A stretch of DNA of 64,000 nt, from the NCBI RefSeq assembly GCF_014898055.3, contig NW_023601433.1, positions 70,725,683 through 70,789,682 on the forward strand, read 5' to 3'. The stretch comes from Talpa occidentalis. Lineage: Eukaryota; Chordata; Mammalia; Eulipotyphla; Talpidae. The position numbers and the translations under genes were made by a program. The notes beneath the pieces are model-generated. The model ran no database searches, was not told the origin of the DNA, and saw only the letters and a program-made list of their open reading frames with translations. Below are positions 1 through 10,130 of the stretch, piece by piece. How positions within the stretch are numbered: the stretch's first letter is position 1; every line of letters begins with the position of its first letter.

Positions 1-204
1 ATGTTCTCCTATAACAGAAACAACATCTCCTTCCAACTGCTGGGTGTATTCCATCCACCTTACCCTCTGTGAAGACGCAATGTGTTGAGTTAAAAATGGC
101 AAAGCTAAATTAATTGAGAAAATGTCCTTGGCAAGAATATATGTGTGTAAATGCATATATGTATGCATGCATGCGTGTGTTCTGCCCCCGGGTATCTATA
201 CATA
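1..204. other. Intergenic DNA, nothing recognised
   Basis: AT-rich sequence with a short alternating purine-pyrimidine patch (tgcatatatgtatgcatgca) near 150-172. No gene or repeat family is recognised before the L1 fragment begins. Confidence 0.4.
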
Positions 205-1079
205 TACAGCTGGATTAAAAAATGGACAGAGGATCTAAATAGGCATTTCACCAAAGAAGACATACAGATGGCCACTGGAGACATGAAGAGATGTTTTACA
301 TCACTAGTCATCAGGGAAATGCAAATCAAACCACAATGAGATTTCAGCTCACAGCAGTTAGAATGACTTATATCAAAAAACAATGTTAGTGATGATGTGG
401 AGAAAAAGGCATCCTTGTGCACCGTTGGTGGAAATGTAAATTGGTGCAGCCACTTTGGAAAAGAGTATGCAGATCCTTCAAAAAAATTAAAACTAGAACT
501 ACCATGTGATCCAGCAATTCCACTTGTGGGTATTCATCAGAAGAAAACAAAAGCATGAATTCAGAGAGATATGTGCACCCCTATGTTCAATGGGCAGCAC
601 TGTTTATAATGGCTGAGATATGCAAACACCCCAAGTACCAGACAATGGGAGACGAGATAAGCAAGATGTGGTATATACACACAATGAAATACTACTCCAA
701 TGGGGAAAAAAATGATGAAATCTTTTCAACAATCTAGATGGGTCATGAGGGGATTATGCTAAGTGAATGTAACTCAAAAGGAGAAATACAAATACTGTGT
801 GATTTCACTCATTTGTAGAATATAAAGAGAAAAAAAAACAAATTAGCAAATAAAAATAGACCCTTAGACTCCAACAGCACAATGGTGGTTAGCAGAGGGG
901 ACAAAGGGTGGAGGGAAGGGATAGAGAGAGGCAGCTGGTTGGTGGTGGATGATGATGGGATGGACATTTAGCGATATGTGTGGGGTGACTTATAGAGCTG
1001 CTAGCGGGGAGAGATTGGACACCTGAAATCTTTACAATGCTGTTCACTTATGTTAATCCCCTTCAAAAAAAAAAAAAAA
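205..1079 (+). mobile_element. L1 LINE, 3' part (end of ORF2, 3'UTR, A-tail)
   Basis: Broken L1 ORF2 C-terminal sequence can be followed in interrupted frames. Phrases such as aaatgcaaatcaaaccacaatgag and the segments for '[11 protein letters not shown]' and 'MWYIHTMKYYS' are typical. A purine-rich 3'UTR and an A run at 1065-1078 follow. Frameshifts and stops show it is dead. The 5' end is truncated near 205. Confidence 0.85.
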
Positions 1080-1455
1080 GAACGAAATAAAAGAAATGGG
1101 GATCTAGACTCAGACGAAACTCTGTTCTGTGTATGTAATGTCAGCTCTGACAACTGGCTTTTTGTCTTGGAATGCAAGTGCCTGATTTAAGCTCGGACCC
1201 CAAAGCAACCACTTAAAGAGGTCTAGCTGGAACACACACATTGCCAGCCCCAAGACAAAGCCAGGCCAGACACTGGTTTAGATAACTGATCGGTTGTTTC
1301 TTCCTTTTCCTGTCTTCTCTTTTGTCACTTTCCCACATTCTAAATTCCCATTCTTGTGTTTTTAATTCGCCAAAAGAGAGTGAGTCAGCAAAACCCTGGA
1401 ATCTCTTGCACCCTCAGCCTCCCAAAAAGCAGAACCCAGCTCCCAGGGTTTCTTA

Positions 1456-1568
1456 CCCCCTCCTCCTCCCCTCCCCCCCCCCCCCCCCTCTCTCTCCCCC
1501 TCCTCCGACCTCCCCCCTTCTCCTCCCCCCTCCTCTCACCCTTCCCTTCCGCTTTCCCACCCCCCTGC
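1456..1568 (+). repeat. Homopyrimidine tract with a 16-nt C run
   Basis: About 110 bases are almost entirely C and T, with an uninterrupted C run at 1473-1488. The other strand is G-rich. Such tracts can form triplex, i-motif or G-quadruplex structures in vitro. An apparent proline-rich reading frame across it is a low-complexity artefact. Confidence 0.85.
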
Positions 1569-2494
1569 AACTCACAGATGTTCTGTACTTTCTAGAGCTT
1601 ATAATAAACATTTGTTTTTCAAAGTTCCCCTATGGTTATTGCTGGAGTCATAAGAACCACAAGGACTGGTCTGTCACAACATTCATTAACAATAGATTGA
1701 GACTAGCAGAAAAACTGTGATGAGCAAATAAAGACATACAGCACTCTAAGGTGGGGTGTTTGAATAGAACAATGGGATTTATAAAGCCAGAGAAGGCTTC
1801 CAATCCGCCTTCATGGTGAACCTCAAGTCATAAGGAGAAGCAGTGGACCTTGTATATGAAAGCATGAAGTTCTGGAAATTGCCTGTTCGTTATGAGTTTG
1901 GGAGCATTAAGACAGACTCGCTTCCTGAAAAGCTTTGCACATCTCAGTTTGCCCACAACTGTCCCCATTTATCGCTGTTATCCCAATAATAGTGTCTCCT
2001 CTAACTCTCAAAAGTCTCCCAGCCAGACCGTATATTATCTGATCACCCCCATCTGTCAAAGACTAAAGAAGAGCAAATCAGAACTGACTGCGCACGGCAG
2101 TTTTAATGTGGGCATTTTGATGCAACTGCTATAAAATTACCCTGTCGGCACATGAAAGCTCTGATTTTTTAATTATTAAATCATCCCAAATCTTTATTCC
2201 ATCCTCACTCCCCATATCAATTATGGCAGACATGCACTTGATACTTCATTTATTTTTTTTTATTTCATGAATTTTTACAAGCCTATATTGTCTTTACAAA
2301 TAATGAATGAAAACAAAGCTATAATTATATTTAATTTCATCTCCAAGGTCCCCCAAAATGATCATTACATGGTTTTAAATGGATTAGACTAGTGTCTAAT
2401 ATATTCCCAATCAAATAAGATTAGCATTATTAGAACCACTTTAAATGGCAGATGTGTTTATTCTCTAGAGCTTCAAATGAAAAACAAAAGTGAC
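1569..2494. other. Intergenic DNA without recognised gene
   Basis: AT-rich sequence, no recognisable coding region and no young repeat. Short open frames (for example 1892-2134) show no family resemblance. Confidence 0.4.
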
Positions 2495-3223
2495 TGTGTC
2501 AGTTTCCTCATGCTGCTGTAAGAAATAACCATGATCTGGGATGCTTATAACTATTGACATATGTATTCACAGTTGTGGAATCTAGAAATCCGAAATCAGG
2601 GTGTCTGCAGGTATGTGCTATCTCTGAAGCCTCAGGGGAAGAATCTGTCTTCGCCTCTGACCAGTTTCTATTGTCACCAGTAATCCTTGGATACCTTGGC
2701 TTGCAGCTGCCGCCATCATTATATAACCATCTCCTCTGCTTTACTTTGTCTCTTTAGAGTCTCCGAATCTCCATATCTTTTTTTCTATAAGGATTTATTT
2801 ATTTATGCATACAAGAGCTGGGGTACAGGCCAGAGATGTAGCAGGTTGAGAGGATTCACCAGAGACAGAGCAGGGAGCAGAACAGGCAGACTGACTGAAA
2901 TACACTCCTGAGGGGAGCAGCAGGTAAGGAGAGGTCTGCTGCGCCATGTGGGTAGCTCCCTGGACGGCCAGGGATAGAACTCATGCTGCAGAGGCTGTGG
3001 ATAGCTTCATAGTGCTGTGCTTAATCCTTTGCACCACCAGGGAGGCCCCCAAATCTCCATTTTCTCATAAGGACACCCATCATTGGATTTAAGTCTCATC
3101 CTAACCTGGTTTGACTTGTTTTAAATTAATTATATCTGCAAAGACCCTATTCCCACTTAAGGCCACCTTCTGTGGTTCCAGTGGACATGAATTTGGGAGG
3201 GGGCCACTATTCAACTCAGCACA
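2495..3223 (-). mobile_element. MLT1-type MaLR (ERVL) LTR, interrupted by a SINE
   Basis: Read on the minus strand the element runs from TGTGCTGAGTTGAAT (+ strand end 3223) to ...GCATGAGGAAACTGACACA (+ strand start 2495), with TG...CA ends. The body phrases 'cataaggacaccca.cattgga' and 'atctgcaaagaccctatt' are characteristic of MaLR LTRs. Possible 5-bp target duplications gtgac/gtctc are decayed. A SINE is inserted at 2776-3048, so the LTR is older. Confidence 0.75.
2776..3048 (-). mobile_element. tRNA-derived SINE (family A), inserted in the MaLR LTR
   Basis: It matches the window's dominant SINE over its whole length: tail (ggatttatttatttatgcat on this strand), body, B box and the ggaggccc head at the right end. 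A 9-bp duplication aatctccat flanks it at 2766-2774 and 3052-3060. Confidence 0.85.
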
Positions 3224-3599
3224 GTCTCATTATTAAACAGGCAGGTATATATAATATTATTCAAAAATAACTGCTTACAACCACTGAAACATTAATAGGG
3301 AAACTTGAGGGTCATGTGACCTCTCAGTACATAATACTCAGAGAGAAAGTAAATACTCTGCTAGATGGATTAAGTGAAATGAATGAGGAAGTAAGTACCT
3401 GTAACTCCATATTTCCAAGTGGTACCTACTCCCCGGCCCCCATCTTTGCCCCTTCTTTGATACCCCTTGAAGGTCCAGAGCACGTAATGAAATGCAAGCG
3501 CTCCAAGCACATTGACCTCAACACATCATCCTTGGCAGGTCACAAGAGAGGGCACCACTATGGTGTGAAGACCACATATGCCTGAGTTTACCAACATCT

Positions 3600-3705
3600 G
3601 TTCTTGTTTAGTTTCCAAAGCAATCTCACATATGTTATCTGCACAACAGCCCTGTGATCTTGACAGGAAGATATTATTCTGACCTCATTTTACAGTTAAG
3701 GGTGG
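3600..3705 (+). repeat. MIR SINE fragment
   Basis: The phrase 'ctcacatatgttatctgcacaacagccctgtgatcttgacaggaagat..' has the MIR pattern (loss of dinucleotides, then 'ctcattttacag'). Old and diverged. Directly after it, a 21-22-bp unit gggtgggagtgaaaac is present twice (about 3702-3738). Confidence 0.6.
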
Positions 3706-3805
3706 GAGTGAAAACAGTTAGGGGTGGGAGTGAAAACGTAAGTGTCATCTTCTGACCTCCTTATGTTTCACAGTCTGATCATGGATGTTTAAATTCAATA
3801 TTTCA

Positions 3806-4070
3806 GGGCCTCCTTGGGGGCTCAAAGGGTTAAGCATCAGCACTGTGAAGCAATCCGCAGCTACTGCAGCACTATTTCGATCCCCAGTAGGGGAGGTGAC
3901 CCACATGGTGCAGCAAACCTCTTCTGCCTCTCCCGCTGCACCCCACAGCAGTGTATTTCAGTCAGTCTGCCTGTTCTGATCCCCACTCTGTCTCTGGTGA
4001 ATCCTCTACCCCCCCCCACCTCTGGCCTACACCCCAGCTCTTGCATACATAAATAAATCTTTAAAAAAAT
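3806..4070 (+). mobile_element. tRNA-derived SINE, full length, with 15-bp TSD
   Basis: It starts gggcctccttgggggct, and includes a B box ttcgatcccc, the common body and the tail cataaataaatctttaaa. The flanks aaattcaatatttca (3791-3805) and aaattcattatttca (4071-4085) are a target-site duplication with one mismatch, which fixes both ends. Confidence 0.9.
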
Positions 4071-4114
4071 AAATTCATTATTTCATGCTACTTCTCTTAG
4101 AAAGTACCAAATCA

Positions 4115-4414
4115 GGGCCTCCCTGGTGGCGCAGCGGTTGAGCGCTGGGCTGCGAAGCTGCCCGCAGCCTCTGCAGCGCTGGTTCAATCCCTGGCCTCCA
4201 GGCAAGTGTCCCACATGGCGCGCAGACCTCTCCTGCTACCCGCTGCTCCCCTCAGCAGTGTACTTCGTCAGTCTGCCTGTTCTGTTCCCCTCTCTGGCTC
4301 TGGTGAATTCTCTCACCCTCCTGCGCTTCTGACTGTACACAGTGCTTGTATAAAAAAATAAATAAATCTTAAAAAAAAAAAAAACTGACAGGAAAAATTC
4401 CTTATAAAAAAAAA
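4115..4414 (+). mobile_element. tRNA-derived SINE with extra 3' sequence inside its TSD
   Basis: It has a typical head (cctccctggtggcgcagcgg), B box region and a body to an A-run at about 4371-4384. A 21-nt non-SINE segment (4385-4405) and a second A-run (4406-4415) follow. The perfect 16-bp duplication agaaagtaccaaatca at 4099-4114 and 4415-4430 encloses both tails, so the extra segment arrived with the SINE. Confidence 0.9.
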
Positions 4415-4574
4415 AGAAAGTACCAAATCAAAATAATATGCTTGGACAAATGAAGGCTCCTTGCATCCCCTCCTAGCTGCCCCAAGCTCCCTACTGCAGC
4501 CACACCTCCAAGTCTTCCTGGGAGCTTACCTAAACTTCCAAAAGGAAGCACAGGAGAAAATATTTATGATTGTG

Positions 4575-4770
4575 GGATAGGCAAAGATTTCATATATAAG
4601 ACACACACCCAAAAATACTTATTATGAAAGAAAAATTGATCTATTAGATGTCATTAAAATTAACACCATCAGAGGGGGAAGAGGGTTAATTAAGCTGTAC
4701 ACTTAAAACCCGTGCATTTCTCTGTATGTAAACTACACCTTGATTAAGAAAAAATTTATGGTTAAAAATG
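4575..4770 (+). mobile_element. L1 LINE fragments
   Basis: The phrases 'ggcaaagatttcatatataag' and 'gaaaaattgatctattagatg' match L1 ORF2. 'gtacacttaaaacc..gtaaactacacctt' matches an old L1 3' end. The two pieces are joined with an internal deletion. Confidence 0.7.
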
Positions 4771-5563
4771 AAAAAAAAAATCATAATGTATAAAAGTAAT
4801 GTTCACAAAAGGAAATAATAAATAATGGCCAATGGTTACTTATTATAGGCAAAGCCCAAACTGTCATATCATCTATTTATAATATGTATCTCCCAACTTC
4901 TTTTTCAAGTCTTTCTTTGATATTCAGTTGTTTGAAAGTGTGGGAATTCTGTCAAAGTAGTTTTCTTTCTAAGAAGGATAAATAAAATTATTTAATGTAA
5001 TGCAAACAGTAATTTAAATGCTTCTATTGAACAAGACTTGTTGGTAACCAAGATCCATTAAGTAATTTATGTTGATCGCATAAATACAGTTGAGCAATGT
5101 TTGTGGCCAGTATCTGAGCCCACTAAAAGCTGCCAAATCTTAATTTGAGGCTCTAAAATATGGAACATTTGTTGAATATTTATTGCACAATAAATTCACA
5201 CAAACATTTATTGACCTATGGTATGAACCAGAGCTTCTGGAAAATTTGTTTTTAATATTTCTTCTCATACAACTTTGAGTTTTCTCTCATTTATATTTCA
5301 GGTGAAGACTTCCAACAACAAAATGTTCTGTTATGAAAAATCTAAAGCACTGATTCTTCCCTATATATTAATATTTAATATTAATATTGCAAACTTTAAT
5401 ATTTAATATTACAAATATAAGAATTTTCCCCTATTGATGAGTAATATTCTAAAAATTAGAATATGCATAGACTTTTAAATTGTTTTTGAAATCATGAACT
5501 GAATGACCATTCAAGGGGCAAAAAAAATTTTTTACAGCTCTGTTGATAGTGACACTGATGGTT
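4771..5563. other. AT-rich intergenic DNA
   Basis: No gene seen. There is a local repeat of the words taatatttaatatt at 5365-5420. Confidence 0.4.
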
Positions 5564-6156
5564 TGTTACAGGGCAGGGAGAGGGGCAGCCCAAACCCCGC
5601 AAACCTGCCTATTCTAAATGGGTTCTGCCATCCACCGCATCAACACAAATCATATGAGACTTTAATGGGAAAGAACTTTAATACAACTAGGAAACAATAC
5701 AGGAAAGGCAAAGAATCTAGTTTCTAAATCAAGCACCCAAAGTTACCCGTCCCCTCGTGGGTAAAAGTCCACCCAAGCAGGATTGGCCCAGAGCAAGGCC
5801 CCAAAGCCTGCCACAGGTCTGAAGCATCTTCCAGTGGGGACCCACAGAAAAGGGTCAGAAACAACCAGACAAGCCCGGAAGGAAAAGAGCAAAATCAAAA
5901 TTAAGATAAAAACCGCCACTGTCACCTCCCCATGGGTCTCACCCACATCTGTGTCACCCAGTCCACGACCAAAAGGCAAGTACAGATTCTTCATGTGTCT
6001 CTAGGCCCCGTGTGCCTCCTCCAGGTCTCCTTCTGGATCTCCATCCTGCTTTCTACCTTCCTCAGTCTCCTCAGCAGCTTCTTCTCTCCCTGCTCAGCTC
6101 TACCCTCCCTTGGGTGGGGCAGGGAACCTGGAACCTCCCCCTTTTACCCTGTTACA
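5564..6156 (-). mobile_element. Solo ERV LTR (593 bp), minus orientation
   Basis: The left end is TGTTACAGGG and the right end CCCTGTTACA, an inverted repeat matching 9 of 10. On the minus strand a poly(A) signal (attaaa, + strand 5657-5663 region) lies about 100 bp from the LTR 3' end, as in an R-U5 region. No internal retroviral sequence adjoins, so it is a solo LTR. The target duplication is not clear. Family unknown, ERV class I is likely. Confidence 0.6.
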
Positions 6157-6240
6157 GTTGACATATAATAAACTGCACGTATTTATATAACTGTACTACT
6201 TGATCATATGAAGAATACTCAACATATTTGTCATTGGGGA
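6157..6240 (-). mobile_element. Old L1 3'UTR fragment, antisense
   Basis: The phrase 'gttgacatataataaactgca' followed by 'tactacttgatcatat' is the usual reverse-complement 3' end of old L1 elements. Confidence 0.55.
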
Positions 6241-6329
6241 AATGCAAATGAATTATACCTGTTTCCTGTTTTCTCAACCTGTTAGCATTTTGTTACTCTC
6301 AAAAGTTTTCAATCTCAGCAATAAGTTAT

Positions 6330-6534
6330 TCACAGATTTGGGTAGCAGAGAAAGACGAGGTCAATGCAGAGAAGGAGAGAGTGAGTTGATCAGAAAAATA
6401 AACTCGTGCTGCAGTGGCTGCAGATAGCTTCATCGTGCTGCATCTTAACCCCTTGTGCCACCAGGGAGGCCCAGGATTTTCTTCTTTTTGATAGTGTTAA
6501 GACAAGGAAGTTCTACTTCAAAGTCCTTATTTCC
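6330..6534 (-). repeat. Inverted, order-permuted duplicate of the 6804-7093 region
   Basis: Block A' (6330-6399) is the reverse complement of 6804-6873, about 66 of 70 identical. Block B' (6400-6534) is the reverse complement of 6937-7093, including the first ~72 nt of the SINE at 7019. In the source the order is A then B, while in the inverted copy (minus strand) it is B then A. Confidence 0.85.
6400..6471 (-). mobile_element. SINE 5' fragment (72 nt) within the inverted duplicate
   Basis: It reads as the reverse complement of the SINE head, ending in gggaggccc at the right. It stops abruptly at 6400, where it joins block A'. It has no tail, so it came by DNA duplication and not by its own retroposition. 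Confidence 0.85.
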
Positions 6535-6803
6535 AGGACTTAAATAGTTAAGTGGGAAGCTATGCTTAACACATTAACCCCTCCTTTTCTTGATCACCCT
6601 TGAATATTGTCAGTACCCACAATCTCACTGCCTTTGTTTTGATAATGAGAAACCATCCTTTTTGATGCTTTGTTTGGCCACTCCCATTATAATTCAAACT
6701 TCTCCAAACTTAGCTCTGCAGCTACATCACACAACTGAGCAAATTGCTTCCACTATGAGTACCAGTTTCAAACAGATCCTCAATATACTGAAAATCCTAT
6801 TTC

Positions 6804-7093
6804 ATTTTTCTGATCAACTCACTCTCTCATTCTCTGCAATGACCTTGTCTTTCTCTGCTACCCAACTCTGTGACCTGCCTACCTGCCTCTCTCCCTCAGC
6901 AGAGGACTCTACTTCTTTTTTATTTTTTCATTACAAAGAAAATAAAGACTGTAGAGTAGAACTTCCTTGTCTTACAGCTATCAAAAAAAAAAAGAAAAAA
7001 AAAGAAAAAGAAAATCCTGGGCCTCCCTGGTGGCGCAAGGGGTTAAGACACAACCTATGAAGCTATCTATCTACAGCCACTGCAGCATGAGTT
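6804..7093 (+). repeat. Source copy of the inverted duplication (blocks A and B)
   Basis: Block A is 6804-6873, block B is 6937-7093, with about 63 bp between them that is absent from the inverted copy. Block B includes the 5' part of the SINE at 7019, so the duplication is younger than that insertion. Confidence 0.85.
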
Positions 7094-7298
7094 CAATCCC
7101 GGGCCAGGAAGCTACCCACATGGCGCAGCAGACCTCTCCTGTCTCCCCACTGCTCCCCTCAAGAGTTTATTTCAGTCAATCTGCCTGTTCTGCTCCCTAC
7201 TCTGTCTCTGGTGAATCCTCTCACACTCCCTCGCCCCTGCACCTCTGGCCTGTACCCCAGTTCTTGTATGCATAAATAAAATCTTTAAAAAGAAGAAG
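7019..7298 (+). mobile_element. tRNA-derived SINE, full length
   Basis: It has the head gggcctccctggtggcgcaa, B box ttcaatccc, body and tail cataaataaaatcttt. The target duplication aagaaaatcct is at 7008-7018 and 7299-7309. There is a 4-nt repeat (tatctatc) in the anticodon-arm region. Confidence 0.9.
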
Positions 7299-7309
7299 AA
7301 GAAAATCCT

Positions 7310-7630
7310 TATCTAAACAAACCCTCCTTCCTTTCTGGTAAAATAGAGGAGGTTGCATTTATCTTTCACCATCAATTATCTCTATTCTCTTTAATATTTA
7401 ATTCCTCATTCTCATTTTGCTTCTTGCTATTTGAAGACCATTAAAATAGGCTCCTTCAAGTCCATATGCCCTGTTCACTGTCTCCCCAGCCCTCTCTTTC
7501 TCTTCATAGAGAAGCTATTCAAAAGAGTTATTTTGCTCACTATCTTCACTTCTTTGCCCCTTCTTTATTCACTTCCCAATGCACTTTGGCCTCCAGTCCC
7601 TGATGCTGTTAAAACAGGTCTCTGAGGATA
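7310..7630. other. Ancient repeat-like sequence, unclassified
   Basis: C/T-rich sequence that resumes after the solo LTR at 8332 without a break (the 4-bp target site is duplicated). It looks like an old interspersed repeat, but I cannot assign a family. No gene. Confidence 0.35.
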
Positions 7631-7634
7631 TTAA

Positions 7635-8331
7635 TGATGGAGGACCAGAATAGAAAAACTGGGAAGGAGGCCTCACAAAGACTAAAACCTGACTCACACA
7701 AGGAGGTGGGGGTCGAGGGAAATAACATGACCATTAACCCAGCTGCAGAGGTCGTGACCCTTAGGCACCAGTGCCTTATCACAAGGCAAGAGACCCAAGC
7801 AGGGTCAGACTGCTATAGGGAGTGGAGCACAGGCCTAAGCCTAAAGATAAGGAGATTGGGCCCACCCTGGAACCTCTGATCCCTATCTAGTTTCGCCTGT
7901 TACCCAACATCGGCAACAAGCAGGCCACTCCTTGGAGGAGTGACCCCTCCCAAAGAGAAAAGGACTATATCAGTGCAGTCTCTGCACAGGCTGGGGGTAG
8001 CACTCCCACTGCCCACCTGTGACTATGCAGGTGCTTTTTTTCACAGCCTCCTGCCTGCCCGTGACCTGTACATGCCGGGACTTCTCTTTACTGACCTCCC
8101 TCAGGGAAGGCTGCTCTCCTTAAGGCCGCCCACCTGCAACCATGCAGGCCTCTCTTAGCAAAACCTGTCCCTTTCCCTTTCCCTAATAAACCTGTTCTTT
8201 AAATATAACCAATGTCTCAGTCTTGTAGCAAAACCTGCCTGGGGAACTCACCGCATGCCGCTGAAATGGGAGCTCTGGTGAAACCTTTCCCAGAGTGAAC
8301 CCAAGGACCCGCACTCTACAAAACGACATCA
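7635..8331 (+). mobile_element. Solo ERV LTR (697 bp) with 4-bp TSD
   Basis: It begins TGATGG and ends ACATCA. The terminal five bases form a perfect inverted repeat (TGATG/CATCA). The flanks ttaa (7631-7634) and ttaa (8332-8335) are a 4-bp target-site duplication, as for gammaretrovirus-like (class I) ERVs. AATAAA at 8185-8190 lies about 140 bp before the end, which fits R-U5. There is no internal proviral sequence. Confidence 0.85.
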
Positions 8332-8335
8332 TTAA

Positions 8336-8618
8336 CACTGTTAAAGTCAAGGCCCAGGTCCTGGGCTTCATCTTCTATTCCTGTCAATATTTCCGGACGT
8401 GGAAGACCACCCCCTCCCACTCTTTTCCCTAACACCCCTTTCTCCTGGTTTGCCTCCCAACACTTTTAGAGCTTTGCCTTTGTTTCCTTGGGCATTTTTA
8501 ACTCACACTGTACCGCACATTCTTCTTCTCAATCAGTGGCCACCTACACACAGATTTCTCCAACTGCTTCTCTTGAACTCCACCTCTCCTCTGAGCATCA
8601 GTCCTTAATACACAACTT
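8336..8618. other. Ancient repeat-like sequence continuing after the LTR
   Basis: C/T-rich, no coding signal. It is the continuation of 7310-7630 on the other side of the solo LTR. Confidence 0.35.
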
Positions 8619-8825
8619 TATTTTTTTTTAAGATTTGTTTATTTATGCATACCAGAACAGGGGTACAGGCCAGAGGTGTGGGGGGGTGAGAGGATTCACC
8701 AGAGACAGAGTGGGGAACAGAACAGGCAGAGTGACTGAAACTGCTGAGAGGAGCAGTGGGCGAGACAGAAGAGGTCTGCTGCACCATGTGGGTAGCTCCC
8801 TGGCCAGGGATCGAACTCACGCTGC
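8619..8825 (-). mobile_element. tRNA-derived SINE lacking its tRNA head (5' truncated)
   Basis: Tail and body are typical, up to the B box (gatcgaactcacgctgca on this strand). The ~70-nt head with the A box is missing. It could not be transcribed by pol III from its own promoter. Confidence 0.85.
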
Positions 8826-8839
8826 ATAAGCATAAGTCA

Positions 8840-9185
8840 AATCATATACTCTCTTGCTAAGAACCTTTCAATATTCCCCATTGAAATTAGGGTGAAATCC
8901 AAAGTCCTCCAGCTGTCACAAGGACTGCTTGATCTGGACTTGGCCCAAGAATCTGTCTCTATCCTCTATGTCTGCCCTACAGTTTAGCTGTGTTCTAGTC
9001 ACACCCGCCTTCTTTCTAACCTTTTGCATTCCTTCCTCAAGACGTTTTCTTGTTCTTCCTTCTCTTGGAATGCTTTTCCAAGTTTTTTCCTCCTTCATTA
9101 CTTTGTAAAGAACTCTTCCCTGACTGCTTTTCCTCTCCCTTGAAAGTTACTTTATTCCATTACTTAAATTCACTTTCTATATAGC
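8840..9185 (+). mobile_element. L2 LINE 3' region, copy 1
   Basis: The phrases 'aacctttcaatattccccattg', 'gtgaaatccaaagtcc', 'gatctggacttggccc' and 'tcttggaatgcttttcc' follow the L2 3' end in order. Diverged and non-coding. Confidence 0.75.
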
Positions 9186-9629
9186 TGTAGGGTAAGGAAA
9201 AATGTCAAACTTTTCTGCCCTCCCACCATCAGGATAGATGATGGATCCTTTGCGGTCCTGAATGCATGCCTGATGGCGGGCACCTGGAGTAGGGTGTGGG
9301 CATAGGTAGATGGGATTCAGCTGGGCTAAGACTGTGCTTTTTAAGGGCGGCGTCACAGGGACACCAGCAAAAGCAGAAGAAGCTGAAAGAGAGGCCGAGA
9401 GAGAAGCAGAGCCATAGGAAGAAGCAGAGATCACCGAAGCCCAAATAGAGTGAGGATTTGCTGGGGGCTGGAAGCACTGACAGCCTCCCGGCTCCCCAGC
9501 ACCCCTGCCTGCCACGTACCCGCTGAACCCCAATAAAAGACCTGCAAAAAACCACTGAGGACTCTGACTCCTCCTTTACCCGGTCTGCTGTATCAGAAAA
9601 CCTGCACCGTGTCCTTTCCTGCCTTTACA
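9186..9629 (+). mobile_element. Solo ERV LTR (444 bp) with 5-bp TSD
   Basis: The ends TGTAGGGTAAGGAAA and TTTCCTGCCTTTACA are imperfect inverted repeats. The flanks atagc (9181-9185) and ataac (9630-9634) are a 5-bp duplication with one change. AATAAA at 9532-9537 is about 95 bp from the 3' end. The interior is purine-rich. No internal proviral genes. The family is unknown. Confidence 0.8.
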
Positions 9630-9634
9630 ATAAC

Positions 9635-10130
9635 ACTATTACTTTGTTCAGATCCTTCCAATGTGTCACTCACAGCAAAATCCCTACCATAGCTGGAAAG
9701 GCCCCACATGATCTGGTCACTGTTTCCTCCTATCTTTCTCCCCTGACCCTGCTCCACACATACCTTTGCTATTACTTCCTTGCTGTATTAGCAACTGTCA
9801 AGTGCCCTCCTAACTCAGGGCCTTTGAACGTGCTGTCCTTCTGCCTGGAATAGCCTCATCCAAAAATCTGCATAGAATAATCTCTCCTGTCATTTAGATC
9901 TGGCTCAAAAGTCACTTGTCAGATAGATCTTCCTTGATGCCACTAATTAATACAGTGACTTCAACCTCACTCCTATTTCTCTCTCTCTCTTACCATTTAG
10001 TTTCCCTAAAAATAGTTGTTTGCATGTTAAATATTTCTTTTATTTATACCTATTTTCTCCCAACTAGCATATGCCATTCATGAGACTGGGGATTGTTTTC
10101 TTCACTACTGTTTTCATTGTTCTTAAAAGA
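9635..10130 (+). mobile_element. L2 LINE 3' region, copy 2
   Basis: It again shows the L2 order: 'catgatctggtcactg', 'gggcctttgaacgtgctg', 'ctgcctggaatagcc', 'tcaaaagtcacttgtcag', 'gactggggattg'. Because it repeats the part already present at 8900-9100, it is a second copy and not the same copy split by the LTR. Confidence 0.75.

Noticed and set aside
1322..1720. Proline/serine-rich open frame
   Set aside because: It is produced by the homopyrimidine tract.
8840..10130. One L2 element split by the solo LTR
   Set aside because: The part after the LTR repeats L2 sequence already present before it, so there are two L2 copies.
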